A stretch of 64,000 nucleotides of DNA from Betaproteobacteria bacterium. Its GTDB lineage: Bacteria; Pseudomonadota; Gammaproteobacteria; Burkholderiales; Rhodocyclaceae. The stretch spans positions 1 to 64,000 of the forward strand of contig JACQYA010000078.1 of assembly GCA_016208425.1 (NCBI GenBank), read 5' to 3'. A model generated the notes under the pieces. The model had not been told where the DNA came from. It searched no databases and worked only from the letters and a program-made list of their open reading frames with translations. A program made the position numbers and the translations under genes. Each line of letters begins with the position of its first letter. Position 1 is the stretch's first letter. Shown piece by piece: positions 55,900-64,000 of this stretch.

Positions 55900-57950
55900 T
55901 TCTGCAAGCCGGGCGGCCTTGGCCGCTCGGCGCGCACTGGGATGGCGCCGGGGTCAATTTCGCGCTGTTCTCGGCAAACGCCGAGCGCGTCGAACTGTGC
56001 CTGTTTACGGGTGAAGCGGTATGCGCGCTCGCGCTTACCGAGTGCTCCGATCAGGTCTGGCACGGCTATCTGCCCGGTGCCGCGCCCGGTCTGGCCTACG
56101 CATATCGCGTTTACGGCAGATTCGATCCCGAAAACGGTTACCGTTTCGATTCTGGCCGCCTGCTGCTCGATCCCTACGCGCGCGAGCTGGCGGGTGAATT
56201 TTCCTGGCCGACCAGAGACGGTCTGAGATCTCGCGTCGTCGAAGAACATTACGATCAGGGCGAAGAGTGGTGCGACGTGTGGGGCGACGACGCGCCGCCG
56301 GCCACTCCCTGGGCCGATACCGTTCTCTACGAAATTCACGTCAAGGGCGCGACGCGCCGGCATCCGGGTGTACCCGAAGCGCTACGCGGCACCTACGCCG
56401 GTTTGGCCGCACCGGCGATGATCGCGCATTTGCGGCGCCTGGGCGTCACGGCGGTCAACCTGCTGCCGGTACAGCAGTTCCTCGACGAAGAGCGGCTGGT
56501 GCGCGGTGGACGACGCAACTACTGGGGCTACAACACGCTGGCCTATTTCGTCCCCGAGCCGCGCTACGCGGCGCGCGTGGGCGGGCAGCCGGCGATCGCC
56601 GAGTTCCGCGCGATGGTGCGCGCGCTGCACGCGGCCGGCATCGAGGTCATTCTCGACGTGGTGTTCAACCATACCGCCGAAACCGACGAAAGCGGCCCGA
56701 CAATCTCCTTTCGCGGCATCGACAACGTCAGTTACTACCGCTTGCCGGCCGACCATCCCGCCGGCTACGAGAACTTCACCGGCTGCGGCAACACCCTCAA
56801 CCTGGCCCATCCGCGCGTGCTGCAACTGGTCATGGACGCGCTGCGCTACTGGGTCACCGAGATGCACGTCGACGGTTTCCGCTTCGATCTGGCGGTGACG
56901 CTGACACGCGACAGCGCATTTCTCGCCGCACTGGCGCAAGATCCCGTGCTTTCCCGAGTCAAACTGATCGCCGAACCCTGGGATTTGGGGCCGGACGGTT
57001 ACCGGTTGGGACGCTTTCCCGCCGGCTGGAGCGAATGGAACGACCGCTTCCGCGACGATGTGCGCGCGTTTTGGCTGACCGGCGAGCGGGGCGCCGCCGC
57101 GTTGGCACGCCGCTTGTCCGGATCGAGCGACATCTTTTGCGACGCGAAACATGCTGCCGGACGCGCGCCGCAAGCCGGCATCAATTTCGTCGCCGCGCAC
57201 GACGGCTTTACGCTGCGCGACCTGGTGACGTATCAGCGGAAGCACAACGAAGCGAACGGTGAAGACAACCGCGACGGACACGACCACAACCACGCCTGCA
57301 ACTGCGGCTGCGAGGGCGAATGCGAAACCGACAGCCGCTCTCCGGCCATCCGCGAAACCCGCCGCCGCCTGCAACGCGCGCTGCTCGCCACGCTGTTCGT
57401 CGCGCAGGGCGTCCCCATGCTGCAAGGCGGCGACGAGCTGGGGCGCACGCAGAACGGCAACAATAACGCCTATTGCCAGGACAACGAACTGACGTGGCTG
57501 GATTGGCGGGAGTGCGGGGAGCGTGGCGAAGAGGCGCAGGCCGACGGCGGGCCGACCGGATTGTTTGAATTCGTCTCCGGACTGATCGCCTTGCGGCGCC
57601 GTTTCCCGCAACTGCGGCGCACGCGCTGGCTGACCGGAGAACCTCCGGCTACCGGGCGCGCCGACACGGTTTGGCTGCATCCGGCCGGGCATGAAATGCG
57701 CGTTGCCGACTGGGAATCGCCGGCTCTGGACGCTTTCGGATTACGCCTCGCGCCGCTGGCGGCCGGGCGCGGAGAAAACGACCTGCTCTGCCTTTTCAAT
57801 CGCGGCGCCGGGGACGTTTCCTTCCAGCTTCCGGGCGGCGGTTGGTCGCAGATCTGCGATAGCGCCGCCGGGGCGCCTTTCGCGCCCGCACCCCGCGTAT
57901 CCGCTAGTTCCGTGGCGGCGCGTAGCGTGCAAATATTGACATCGGATTAG
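55887..57950 (+). CDS. glgX: Glycogen debranching enzyme
   Basis: 687-residue GH13 isoamylase-type enzyme that removes short branches from phosphorylase-limited glycogen. It has a CBM48 N-terminus ([21 protein letters not shown]) and a catalytic barrel with [10 protein letters not shown] (Asp334), LIAEPWDLG (Glu363) and [15 protein letters not shown]. The loop after [12 protein letters not shown] is unusually Cys/His-rich ([11 protein letters not shown]), longer than the common NxSWNCG form. It starts inside glgB and ends 6 bp before malQ. Confidence 0.95.
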   Translation: MDGLILQAGRPWPLGAHWDGAGVNFALFSANAERVELCLFTGEAVCALALTECSDQVWHGYLPGAAPGLAYAYRVYGRFDPENGYRFDSGRLLLDPYARELAGEFSWPTRDGLRSRVVEEHYDQGEEWCDVWGDDAPPATPWADTVLYEIHVKGATRRHPGVPEALRGTYAGLAAPAMIAHLRRLGVTAVNLLPVQQFLDEERLVRGGRRNYWGYNTLAYFVPEPRYAARVGGQPAIAEFRAMVRALHAAGIEVILDVVFNHTAETDESGPTISFRGIDNVSYYRLPADHPAGYENFTGCGNTLNLAHPRVLQLVMDALRYWVTEMHVDGFRFDLAVTLTRDSAFLAALAQDPVLSRVKLIAEPWDLGPDGYRLGRFPAGWSEWNDRFRDDVRAFWLTGERGAAALARRLSGSSDIFCDAKHAAGRAPQAGINFVAAHDGFTLRDLVTYQRKHNEANGEDNRDGHDHNHACNCGCEGECETDSRSPAIRETRRRLQRALLATLFVAQGVPMLQGGDELGRTQNGNNNAYCQDNELTWLDWRECGERGEEAQADGGPTGLFEFVSGLIALRRRFPQLRRTRWLTGEPPATGRADTVWLHPAGHEMRVADWESPALDAFGLRLAPLAAGRGENDLLCLFNRGAGDVSFQLPGGGWSQICDSAAGAPFAPAPRVSASSVAARSVQILTSD

Positions 57951-57956
57951 CGCCCC

Positions 57957-59495
57957 ATGACCTTTCCCCGACGTAGCGGCGTTTTGCTGCATCCCACCTC
58001 TTTGCCCGGCGCGCACGGCTGCGGCGATCTGGGCGCGGCCGCCTATCATTTCGTCGACTGGCTGGAAACCGGCCGACAATTCTTGTGGCAGGTGTTGCCG
58101 CTCGGCGGGGCAGGCCCGGGCAATTCGCCGTACATGAGTCCGTCGGCCTTCGCCGGCAACGAGCTGCTGATCGACCTCGTGCAGTTGCGCAATGCCGGTT
58201 GGTTGGGCGACGACGATCTGGCGCCGGAACCGGCGTTGCAGGACGCGCGGGTCGATTACCCGGCCGTCCAGGATTTTCGCATGACGCGCCTGCGGCGCGC
58301 TGCGGCGCGCTTCTTCGCCGGCCCGCCGGGTACCCGGCACGATGCCTTCGCCGCGTTCTGCGCCGCAGAGCGGGCGTGGCTGGACGATTTCGCGCTGTTC
58401 GTGGCCTTGAGCGGCGGCCACGGCGGAGCCGGCCCGGTCTGGCAGGACTGGCCCGGTGCGCTGGTGCGCCGCGAAGCCGATGCCTTGCGTGCAGCGACGG
58501 CGCAGCAGGCCGACGAGATCGCATTCCGGAAATTTTGCCAGTGGCAGTTTTCCGTCCAATGGAGCGCGCTCAAGGACTACGCGAACGGGCGGGGGGTAAA
58601 GATCGTCGGCGATGTGCCGATCTTTGTCGCCGCGCACAGCGCCGATGTGTGGGCGCACCAGCACTTGTTCGATCTCGATGCCGGCGGCCATCCGCGCGTT
58701 GTCGCCGGCGTGCCGCCGGACTACTTCAGCGCGACCGGACAGCGCTGGGGCAACCCGCTCTATCGCTGGGCCGCGCATGGCGCCGAAGGCTACCGCTGGT
58801 GGGCGGCGCGCATGCGGCGCACGCTGGCCACCTGCGACATCGTGCGCATCGATCACTTTCGCGGCTTCGAGTCCTACTGGGAAATACCCTCCGACGCGCG
58901 AACTGCCGTCGACGGCCGCTGGCTGCCGGGACCGGGCGCCGCGCTGTTCGAGGCGCTCGACACGATTCTCGGTTTCACACCGGGAGAACTGCCGATCATC
59001 GCCGAAGATCTGGGCATCGTCACGGCGGAGGTGGCGGCGCTACGCGAAACCCTGGGTCTTCCCGGTATGCGCATCCTGCAATTCGCCTTCGACGGCAAGC
59101 CGGACAACCTCTATCTGCCGCACAATTTCGAGGCGAATACCGCCGTTTACACCGGCACCCACGACAACGATACGACGCGCGGCTGGTGGGCGTCGATTGG
59201 CGAGGGCGAGCGCCGCTACGTGCGGCGTTACCTCGGCACCGGCGGCGAGCGGATCGAGTGGGATTTGATGCGCGCCGCGTCAGCCTCGGTGGCCGCGCAA
59301 TGCATCTTCCCGCTGCAGGACGTACTCGGGCTGGATTCAAGCGGGCGCATGAACCGGCCCGGTGTCGGCGAAGGCGCCTGGGAATGGCGTTTTGTCTGGG
59401 ATCAAGTCAAACCCTGGCACGCCGACCGGCTCGGCGAACTGACCCGGCTGTACGGGCGCTGCCCGGAAAACGCGGGGGCAGAGATCGCCTTGTGA
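57957..59495 (+). CDS. malQ: 4-alpha-glucanotransferase (amylomaltase)
   Basis: 512-residue GH77 enzyme moving maltodextrin chains and releasing glucose. The nucleophile region is IDHFRGFESYW (Asp299) and the acid is in IAEDLGIVT (Glu350). The N-terminus RRSGVLLHPTSLPG and TGTHDNDTTRGWW near the end are characteristic. It closes the glgP-glgB-glgX-malQ operon and handles the short chains that GlgX and GlgP leave. Confidence 0.96.
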   Translation: MTFPRRSGVLLHPTSLPGAHGCGDLGAAAYHFVDWLETGRQFLWQVLPLGGAGPGNSPYMSPSAFAGNELLIDLVQLRNAGWLGDDDLAPEPALQDARVDYPAVQDFRMTRLRRAAARFFAGPPGTRHDAFAAFCAAERAWLDDFALFVALSGGHGGAGPVWQDWPGALVRREADALRAATAQQADEIAFRKFCQWQFSVQWSALKDYANGRGVKIVGDVPIFVAAHSADVWAHQHLFDLDAGGHPRVVAGVPPDYFSATGQRWGNPLYRWAAHGAEGYRWWAARMRRTLATCDIVRIDHFRGFESYWEIPSDARTAVDGRWLPGPGAALFEALDTILGFTPGELPIIAEDLGIVTAEVAALRETLGLPGMRILQFAFDGKPDNLYLPHNFEANTAVYTGTHDNDTTRGWWASIGEGERRYVRRYLGTGGERIEWDLMRAASASVAAQCIFPLQDVLGLDSSGRMNRPGVGEGAWEWRFVWDQVKPWHADRLGELTRLYGRCPENAGAEIAL

Positions 59496-59597
59496 CGCGC
59501 TGTGGCAAGTTGTTGCAGCGTGTAAAAACGGTCGGCCGGCCACGCCGCCGCCCGTTATTTCCTCGGGGACGCAAACCGCGGCCCGGAGGAGAAAGCC

Positions 59598-59891
59598 ATG
59601 AAACGCGCCGTCGTTCCGCTGTCCCTGCTGCTGGCCGCAGTGCTGTCCGGCTGCGTCGTCGCGCCGCCGAGGTATCGCGCGCCGCCGCCCGGCATCTACC
59701 TCCCGCCGCCAAGCGTCGCCCCCGGCTCGGGCTATCTCTGGATCGATGGGCTATGGCTGCATGAAGGCGGCCGCCGCACATGGCAACCCGGGCGCTGGGA
59801 GCGCAGGCCGCACGGCAGCGCACGGGAAACGCCGCACCATCCTCACGAATACGGCGAAGAGCGCGGGCACGGAAGAGGCGGGTGGCGCTGA
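59598..59891 (+). CDS. Small lipoprotein with a WxxGxW-type repeat
   Basis: 97 residues with a lipobox LSGC (Cys18) and a strong GGAGGAG ribosome site. A Pro-rich segment is followed by YLWIDGLWLHEGGRRTWQPG and RWERRP, a YXWIDGxW-type repeat found in small secreted proteobacterial proteins. The C-terminus is Gly/His/Arg-rich. It may be an outer-membrane-associated protein; the function is unknown. It converges on the patatin gene with a 25-bp gap. Confidence 0.75.
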   Translation: MKRAVVPLSLLLAAVLSGCVVAPPRYRAPPPGIYLPPPSVAPGSGYLWIDGLWLHEGGRRTWQPGRWERRPHGSARETPHHPHEYGEERGHGRGGWR

Positions 59892-59916
59892 ACGAGATTT
59901 CGGATAGCGCCCCGAA

Positions 59917-61296
59917 CTACCGCAAATCCTGCATCAACCGCTGGAACCCTTCCGACTGGCGCAGCAGTTCGCCGCCGACGCGCACCAGCCGGTCGACCTG
60001 CTCGTCGGTCAAGCTGAGGGTGGTCGGCGTTTCGAGCAAGGCCTTGCGGTCGGCCGGGTCGCGCACCGCTTGTAAATTGATGTTGACGAGGAGGAACTCG
60101 GCGTCGGGCGCATACGCCGGATCGGGGTCGCTGGCGGCGGCGCTCCTGATTTCCGCCCGCCAGCGCCCGAAGCTGGCGCGCAGCAGCTCTATCGTCTCGA
60201 AGCTGTAGCGGATGAGCGGAATCTGCGCCGCAGCCTGCGCGGTCACCAGCGCGTCCGGCATATTGGGGCTTTGGTCGAGGTCGAAGCGGCTGACGCGCGA
60301 CTCGGCGTTGATGACGATGAAGACATGCTTGCGCACACCGCGCACGCCCAGGCTCTTCATCGCCGGATAAATGCCGCCGGCTAGATCGAACATATCGAGC
60401 GGGCCGCGCAGGCCGAGATTGTCGGTCAGGCCGCCGTCGATCAAATGGACGTTGGGGCGCAGCGCTTTGTCCTGATAGGTGCGCAGCTCGCCGATGCGCC
60501 TTGCCGTGCGTTCCCCGTTCTGCCAGCCGGCTTGCGGTTCGGGCAGCGTCACCGGCGCGCAATCCCCGGCGCTGTTGGTCAGCCTGATCGGGCTGAAGAC
60601 GACCGGCAGCGAAGTCGACGCCGCAACCGCGCGCGCCACTTTGAAGCGATCGAGATCCGAGCAAATGAGATCGAACTGCTCCTGGACGAAATCGAAGCGC
60701 GCGCGCAACGACATGTCGGAGGCCGAAATCACGACCAGAGGCCGAACCTTGCGGAAATCGGCAAACGTCTTGCCGTCGAACAGCTCGTGGTCGAGGTGCT
60801 CGGCCAGCATGTCGCCCCGCCCGTAGCGCGGCGACAGCGCGTTGCGGATCCCGGCCCAAGACAAAATCAGCGATTGCAGCTCGTGCTGGAAGTTGCGGCG
60901 CAGAAAGCGCGTCTCGAAATCGTCGAAGATGCGCTCGCCGAACAGCGCGTAGTAGGCGGCGGGAAAGCTGCCGCCCGATACCGCGTTGATCGTATCGACC
61001 TCGTCGAGCAACGTCGTCTCTTTTCCCTCCCAGAAAAACTTCGTCCGGTGCAGTTCGCGCATCACGCCGTAGGCGAGGGCGGCGGCGCGCGAGCCGCCGC
61101 CGGAAAAAGTCATATTGATGAACAGGCTGTCGCCGGAAGGATCGGGCTGCAGGTTGCGCAGACGATAACCACCCGCAGGATCGGTCTTCTCCAGCGGCAC
61201 GTTGCTCTCGTATTCGACGGGCGCCGACGCGCAGCCGGCAAGCAGCAGGATCGCGGAAGCCGCCAGAATGCGGGAGAAAGCCGTCGTATTCATCAT
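59917..61296 (-). CDS. Patatin-like phospholipase lipoprotein
   Basis: 459 residues from MMNTTAFSRILAASAILLLA, with a lipobox LLAGC. The hydrolase has the oxyanion loop FSGGGSRAAALAYG, the nucleophile region INAVSGGSFPAAYYALFG and the catalytic Asp in LIDGGLTDNLG, which together form the patatin Ser-Asp dyad. An outer-membrane-facing lipase or phospholipase is likely. The ATG at 61293 is an alternative start. The neighbouring IS remnant begins about 220 bp upstream. Confidence 0.9.
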   Translation of the reverse strand: MMNTTAFSRILAASAILLLAGCASAPVEYESNVPLEKTDPAGGYRLRNLQPDPSGDSLFINMTFSGGGSRAAALAYGVMRELHRTKFFWEGKETTLLDEVDTINAVSGGSFPAAYYALFGERIFDDFETRFLRRNFQHELQSLILSWAGIRNALSPRYGRGDMLAEHLDHELFDGKTFADFRKVRPLVVISASDMSLRARFDFVQEQFDLICSDLDRFKVARAVAASTSLPVVFSPIRLTNSAGDCAPVTLPEPQAGWQNGERTARRIGELRTYQDKALRPNVHLIDGGLTDNLGLRGPLDMFDLAGGIYPAMKSLGVRGVRKHVFIVINAESRVSRFDLDQSPNMPDALVTAQAAAQIPLIRYSFETIELLRASFGRWRAEIRSAAASDPDPAYAPDAEFLLVNINLQAVRDPADRKALLETPTTLSLTDEQVDRLVRVGGELLRQSEGFQRLMQDLR

Positions 61297-61516
61297 CCGA
61301 TCCGATGCGTCAAAGAGAAAGTAACGGAAGCGCGCAGCCCGCAGTATCCCCGCGATTTTCTGGATCAACAATCCCCGATTTTTACCCGGCGCCCGATGGA
61401 TAAAGTTCTGCACCGGCTAGACCAACTATAGTGGTCACCGTTTTTAGGACGAAGGTTTAGACTGTACGCTATCACAACAGGATATGCGGCAGCGCAACTT
61501 TTCTCTGTAAATATTT

Positions 61517-61728
61517 TCAGGTAATTCCATCGGTATGGAAGTCTCGGTCTTTCAGGTTGAGATAGATTTTTCCGGTCATCCAATCCTCATCGCATTCGGC
61601 CAGCAGAGCGGAGACAAGGCGCAGGCAGGAAGCGGTATTGGGAAAGATGGGAGCGGCCCGGGTGCGGCATTTGATCTCGCGGTTGATGCGCTCCGGGTCG
61701 TTGGTGGTGCGTAGCCGGACGCGCCGGG
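61517..61728 (-). pseudogene. IS256-family transposase, C-terminal fragment
   Basis: ARRVRLRTTNDPERINREIK continues with RTRAAPIFPNTASCLRLVSA and ends ALLAECDEDWMTGKIYLNLK, the C-terminus of an IS256-family transposase. It was joined to the fragment at 63012-63643 before the ISAs1 insertion; removing that element and one copy of the 10-bp duplication restores the frame. Confidence 0.88.
61719..61728. repeat. Target-site duplication of the ISAs1 element, left copy
   Basis: ACGCGCCGGG, identical to 63012-63021. Confidence 0.85.
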
Positions 61729-63011
61729 CAGGGCCATCGCACTCGAACACCATAGCGGTCAGATTCCCGGGATGGTCGCTCGGATATCGTCATCCCAAGC
61801 GGCCAGCTTACGCTTCTGGCGCAAGCTGGTCTTGGCCTTGCCGGCCGTATCCAGGCGGAGCATGTTGAGCACGATTTTTTTCAGGAGCGAGAAGTTTTGT
61901 GGCGCATGGCCCTCCCTGATCTGGCTGGCGTCCTCGCCGAACGTGACATCGAGTACCCAGTGAAGCCGATTTTCAACGCCCCAACGCGCCCGCGCGCTCA
62001 GCGCCAGGTCTCCGGCAGTCATCTGGCGAGAACTGATGTAGTAGCGCCACTCAGCATCGGCCACCTTGTTGCCGGCCACCCGCTGAGACACGATGCGTCC
62101 AACGGTCTTGCAGGCTGGCCGGCCGGTCGTGTTGACGACCCCTTCGGCGGGTGCCACCCAAGCGGATCGGCCTACCCCGCAGCCATGCGGACGTTCAATA
62201 TGCTCATGCCGGGGCCGTGCGGCCGACAAGTTGTCGAAGGCATCCCGGATCGCCGCGTGCAGGGTCGGCTGGTTACCTTTCGCGGCCAGGAGATAATCTC
62301 CTTTCTGAGCGACGATCTGTCTGGCAACGGCCTTCTGGCAGCCCACCGCATCGATCGTCACCAGATGCCCCTCGAGATAGAGCGCCTGGAGCAACTCGGG
62401 AATGGCCGTTATCTCGTCGCTTTTCCCAACGACCTTCTCCTGACCGGGAACCAGTCCCAGATCGGTGGCGAAAGCGCCGACCCTATGCACGGGCGAGCCC
62501 GCCCCCTTTCCCGATCCGCGCAAGGTCTTGCCGTCAACGGCAATGGTGCGGCCCAGCGCGGGGACAATGCCGCCCGCCCAACGGCGAAAGGCCGCCTCGA
62601 ACCGCTTGGGGTTGATGGCGCCGAAAACCCGGAAGAAGGTGTCTTGCGAGGGAATGCCGTTCCTGAGCACCGGGAAGCGCCGCAACCAGTCTTCCTTGAC
62701 GCGAGCCCATGCCGCGAAATCGTCGGCGTTATCCGCGTCCGACAGCACCGCTCAAATGGCGATCGCCAGGATCTCCTGAAAGTCATGAAGCGTTCCATTG
62801 CTCGGCCTGCGCGGGTCGTCCACCTCGTTCAGCAGGGCCGTCAGCGTCTTTCCGGAAGTGCTCATCTCGTCCGCCCAAAAGACGGGAGTAGACGCTGTTT
62901 TCACCGGGTTTACAAGACTTATGCATAACGCTTTGACTGTTAACGAATTTGTGCCCTGCGCTTCAAACCGGTTATCCTGTACGGATATGTTGTCCGAGTG
63001 CGATGGCGCTG
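61729..63011 (-). mobile_element. ISAs1-family insertion sequence, 1283 bp
   Basis: Both ends begin CAG and form imperfect inverted repeats: CAGGGCCATCGCACTCG at the left and CAGCGCCATCGCACTCG (reverse strand) at the right, with 22 of the first 25 positions matching. The element is flanked by an exact 10-bp duplication, within the size range known for the family. The transposase contains a stop codon, so this copy cannot move by itself. Confidence 0.88.
61759..62865 (-). pseudogene. ISAs1-family transposase with one nonsense codon
   Basis: Starts MSTSGKTLTALLNEVDDPRR. The frame is open for 37 codons to LHDFQEILAIAI, then TGA at 62752-62754, then continues AVLSDADNADDFAAWARV to 61759 without a further break. 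The family has Cys at the stop position, so this is a single TGC/TGT to TGA change. The DDE residues appear in TIAVDGKTLRGSGKG, VTIDAVGCQ and RWGVENRLHW. The copy is otherwise well conserved, so the mutation is likely recent. Confidence 0.88.
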
Positions 63012-63021
63012 ACGCGCCGGG
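63012..63021. repeat. Target-site duplication of the ISAs1 element, right copy
   Basis: ACGCGCCGGG, identical to 61719-61728. Confidence 0.85.
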
Positions 63022-63643
63022 CAATTGGTAACTGGAACGTAGCGAAGCCCTCCGGTAGATTTTCCTCGGCCCATTGGGCGAGTTTGGGCGCCTCGGTGCG
63101 CCAGCTGTCGGTCGCCTGGCGCAAGAGGCGCTCCGCCCCGGTTTTGTCCGGCGCATTGAAGATGGCGCGGATCCGTTGCGCCACCGGTTTGCGCTGATCG
63201 GGGCGCGTGACATACGGCTGGGCGTTCTGTTGCAAGTGGAACGGGCAGCGCTGCCGGAGGGCGCCGGGCAAAGTTGCGCGGCGCGCGGCCTTGAGCCCGG
63301 CGCGATCGTCGGAGATGATCGTCTTGACGCCCTCGAGACCGCGCCGGATCAGACTGTCCGGGAAAGCCCGCCAACGCACCTCGGCCTCGGACAAGGCGAC
63401 CGAGACCCCGAGCACCCGGCGATGCCCGCTCTGCGTGATGCCAGCCGCCACCGGCACGGCACGGTCGGCCAGCTGCCCGCCTTCGCGCACCCGCCCGTAG
63501 CGGGCATCGAGAAAATGGTTGCGCCCAGTCCGGCCCGCCCCGTTAACCGGGATGCGCGGCGCTTCGCCGGCGCCATCCAGGCCGTTGTTCAGCAGCGCCG
63601 CAAAAGCGGCCTCCAGAGGGGGATGTTTTACGCGTTGTGCCAT
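63012..63643 (-). pseudogene. IS256-family transposase, N-terminal and central fragment with internal deletion
   Basis: MAQRVKHPPLEAAFAALLNN and the following GLDGAGEA match the N-terminus of an IS256-family transposase. After about 45 residues it jumps, in frame, to LDARYGRVREGGQLADRAV, skipping about 130 residues that relatives have. The centre then continues to EGFATFQLPIARRV, where the ISAs1 copy interrupts it. The first catalytic Asp (LDARY) survives at the junction. Confidence 0.85.
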
Positions 63644-63783
63644 GCCGTCGGTTCTTTCGTGGGTATAGACAGGTAAGAATGCCCCGAAGAAATCGCCTGC
63701 GGGAATGCCCTGTCGAGGTTTTGCCGCGCGGCTGTGCCGCCCTCCGCGCTTCGGCCACCATAGCCGCGCTACAACAACAGGCC

Positions 63784-63999
63784 ATGAATTTACGGAAAGG
63801 ATTTTGCACTAACATCAAGGCCGCCTGGCAATATGGCAATATCCGGGCTGCGCTGGAGAAACTTGAGCAGCCGATCAGCGTCAACGATCTGCATATCGCC
63901 GCGCATGCTTGCAGTCATGGCCTGACCCCGGCAACCAACGAGCTGCGCGAATTCGAGAGAGTGCCGGGGCTGCTGCTGGAAAACTGGATGAATCACTGA
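63784..63999 (+). pseudogene. VapC-type PIN-domain toxin, C-terminal fragment
   Basis: The last about 57 codons read YGNIRAALEKLEQPISVNDL, HIAAHACSHGLTPATNELRE and FERVPGLLLENW, the C-terminal half of a VapC PIN nuclease, with the acidic-site Asp in SVNDLHIAAHA. The first about 70-75 residues, with the N-terminal catalytic Asp, are absent; upstream lies sequence next to the IS256 remnant. No VapB is visible. The stop is at 63997-63999, so the fragment itself ends inside the window. Confidence 0.75.
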
Positions 64000-64000
64000 G

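Larger units (their letters stand above)
61517..63643 (-). mobile_element. IS256-family remnant split by a nested ISAs1 element
   Basis: Two pieces of one IS256-family transposase flank an ISAs1 element. The outer copy has also lost an internal part of its own gene. Terminal repeats of the outer element could not be recognised, so the limits given are those of the coding relic. Confidence 0.88.

Overview
The window is GC-rich chromosomal DNA from a proteobacterium, most likely a betaproteobacterium near the Rhodocyclales. The basis is the gene content and order: coaBC-dut-diheme cytochrome c, DsbB, SpeE/SpeD-like genes with an FAD protein, coaE-zapD, a PPM phosphatase/kinase fusion beside nitrate uptake genes, and NtrC/sigma54-type promoter sites. 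The species assignment is inference. I saw no tRNA, rRNA, CRISPR array or replication origin.

Layout. 1-5244: the edge of an IS1595-type transposase collides with a type III restriction-modification operon (unknown gene, HicA-like gene, mod, res) read leftward; res has lost its nuclease end. 5518-8759: nitrate ABC transporter nrtABD, with a sigma54 promoter and an NtrC-like site upstream. 9144-11421: a methyltransferase and a PPM phosphatase/Ser-Thr kinase fusion. 11438-13869: an Mrr restriction gene, an attC-like integron site and a decayed IS3 element. 13958-23329: housekeeping genes dsbB, cytochrome c, dut, coaBC, radC, glnS, pyrF and icd; aceK between pyrF and icd is broken by an internal deletion. 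23433-30220: a CoA-transferase remnant, a FecR/DUF6600-type secreted protein, a SulP transporter with four 11-bp direct repeats upstream, a universal stress protein and an OmpR-type two-component pair. 30244-37845: YajD, a CHASE hybrid kinase, and a 1397-residue REC-PAS-GAF-REC-Hpt-REC-EAL protein. 38250-43782: a SpeE-like / FAD / SpeD-like cluster split by an Eco29kI-like type II restriction-modification pair. 43859-48519: trpB2, a SPOR protein, coaE, zapD, glk. 48682-59495: the glycogen operon glgP-glgB-glgX-malQ, split by a PaeR7I/XhoI-like restriction-modification pair. 59598-61296: two lipoproteins, one a patatin. 61517-63999: an IS256 remnant carrying a nested ISAs1 copy with a 10-bp target duplication, then a vapC fragment.

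How it works together. Glucokinase, GlgP, GlgB, GlgX and MalQ form a glycogen/maltodextrin storage and mobilisation module. Nitrate uptake appears to be nitrogen-controlled. The two large signalling proteins probably form one phosphorelay that ends in c-di-GMP hydrolysis. The main theme is defence: four restriction systems of different types lie within about 54 kb. Two sit cleanly inside otherwise conserved metabolic operons, one beside a possible integron site, and one has been decapitated by an IS. Decay is also visible in aceK, the CaiB-like remnant, three IS elements and vapC.
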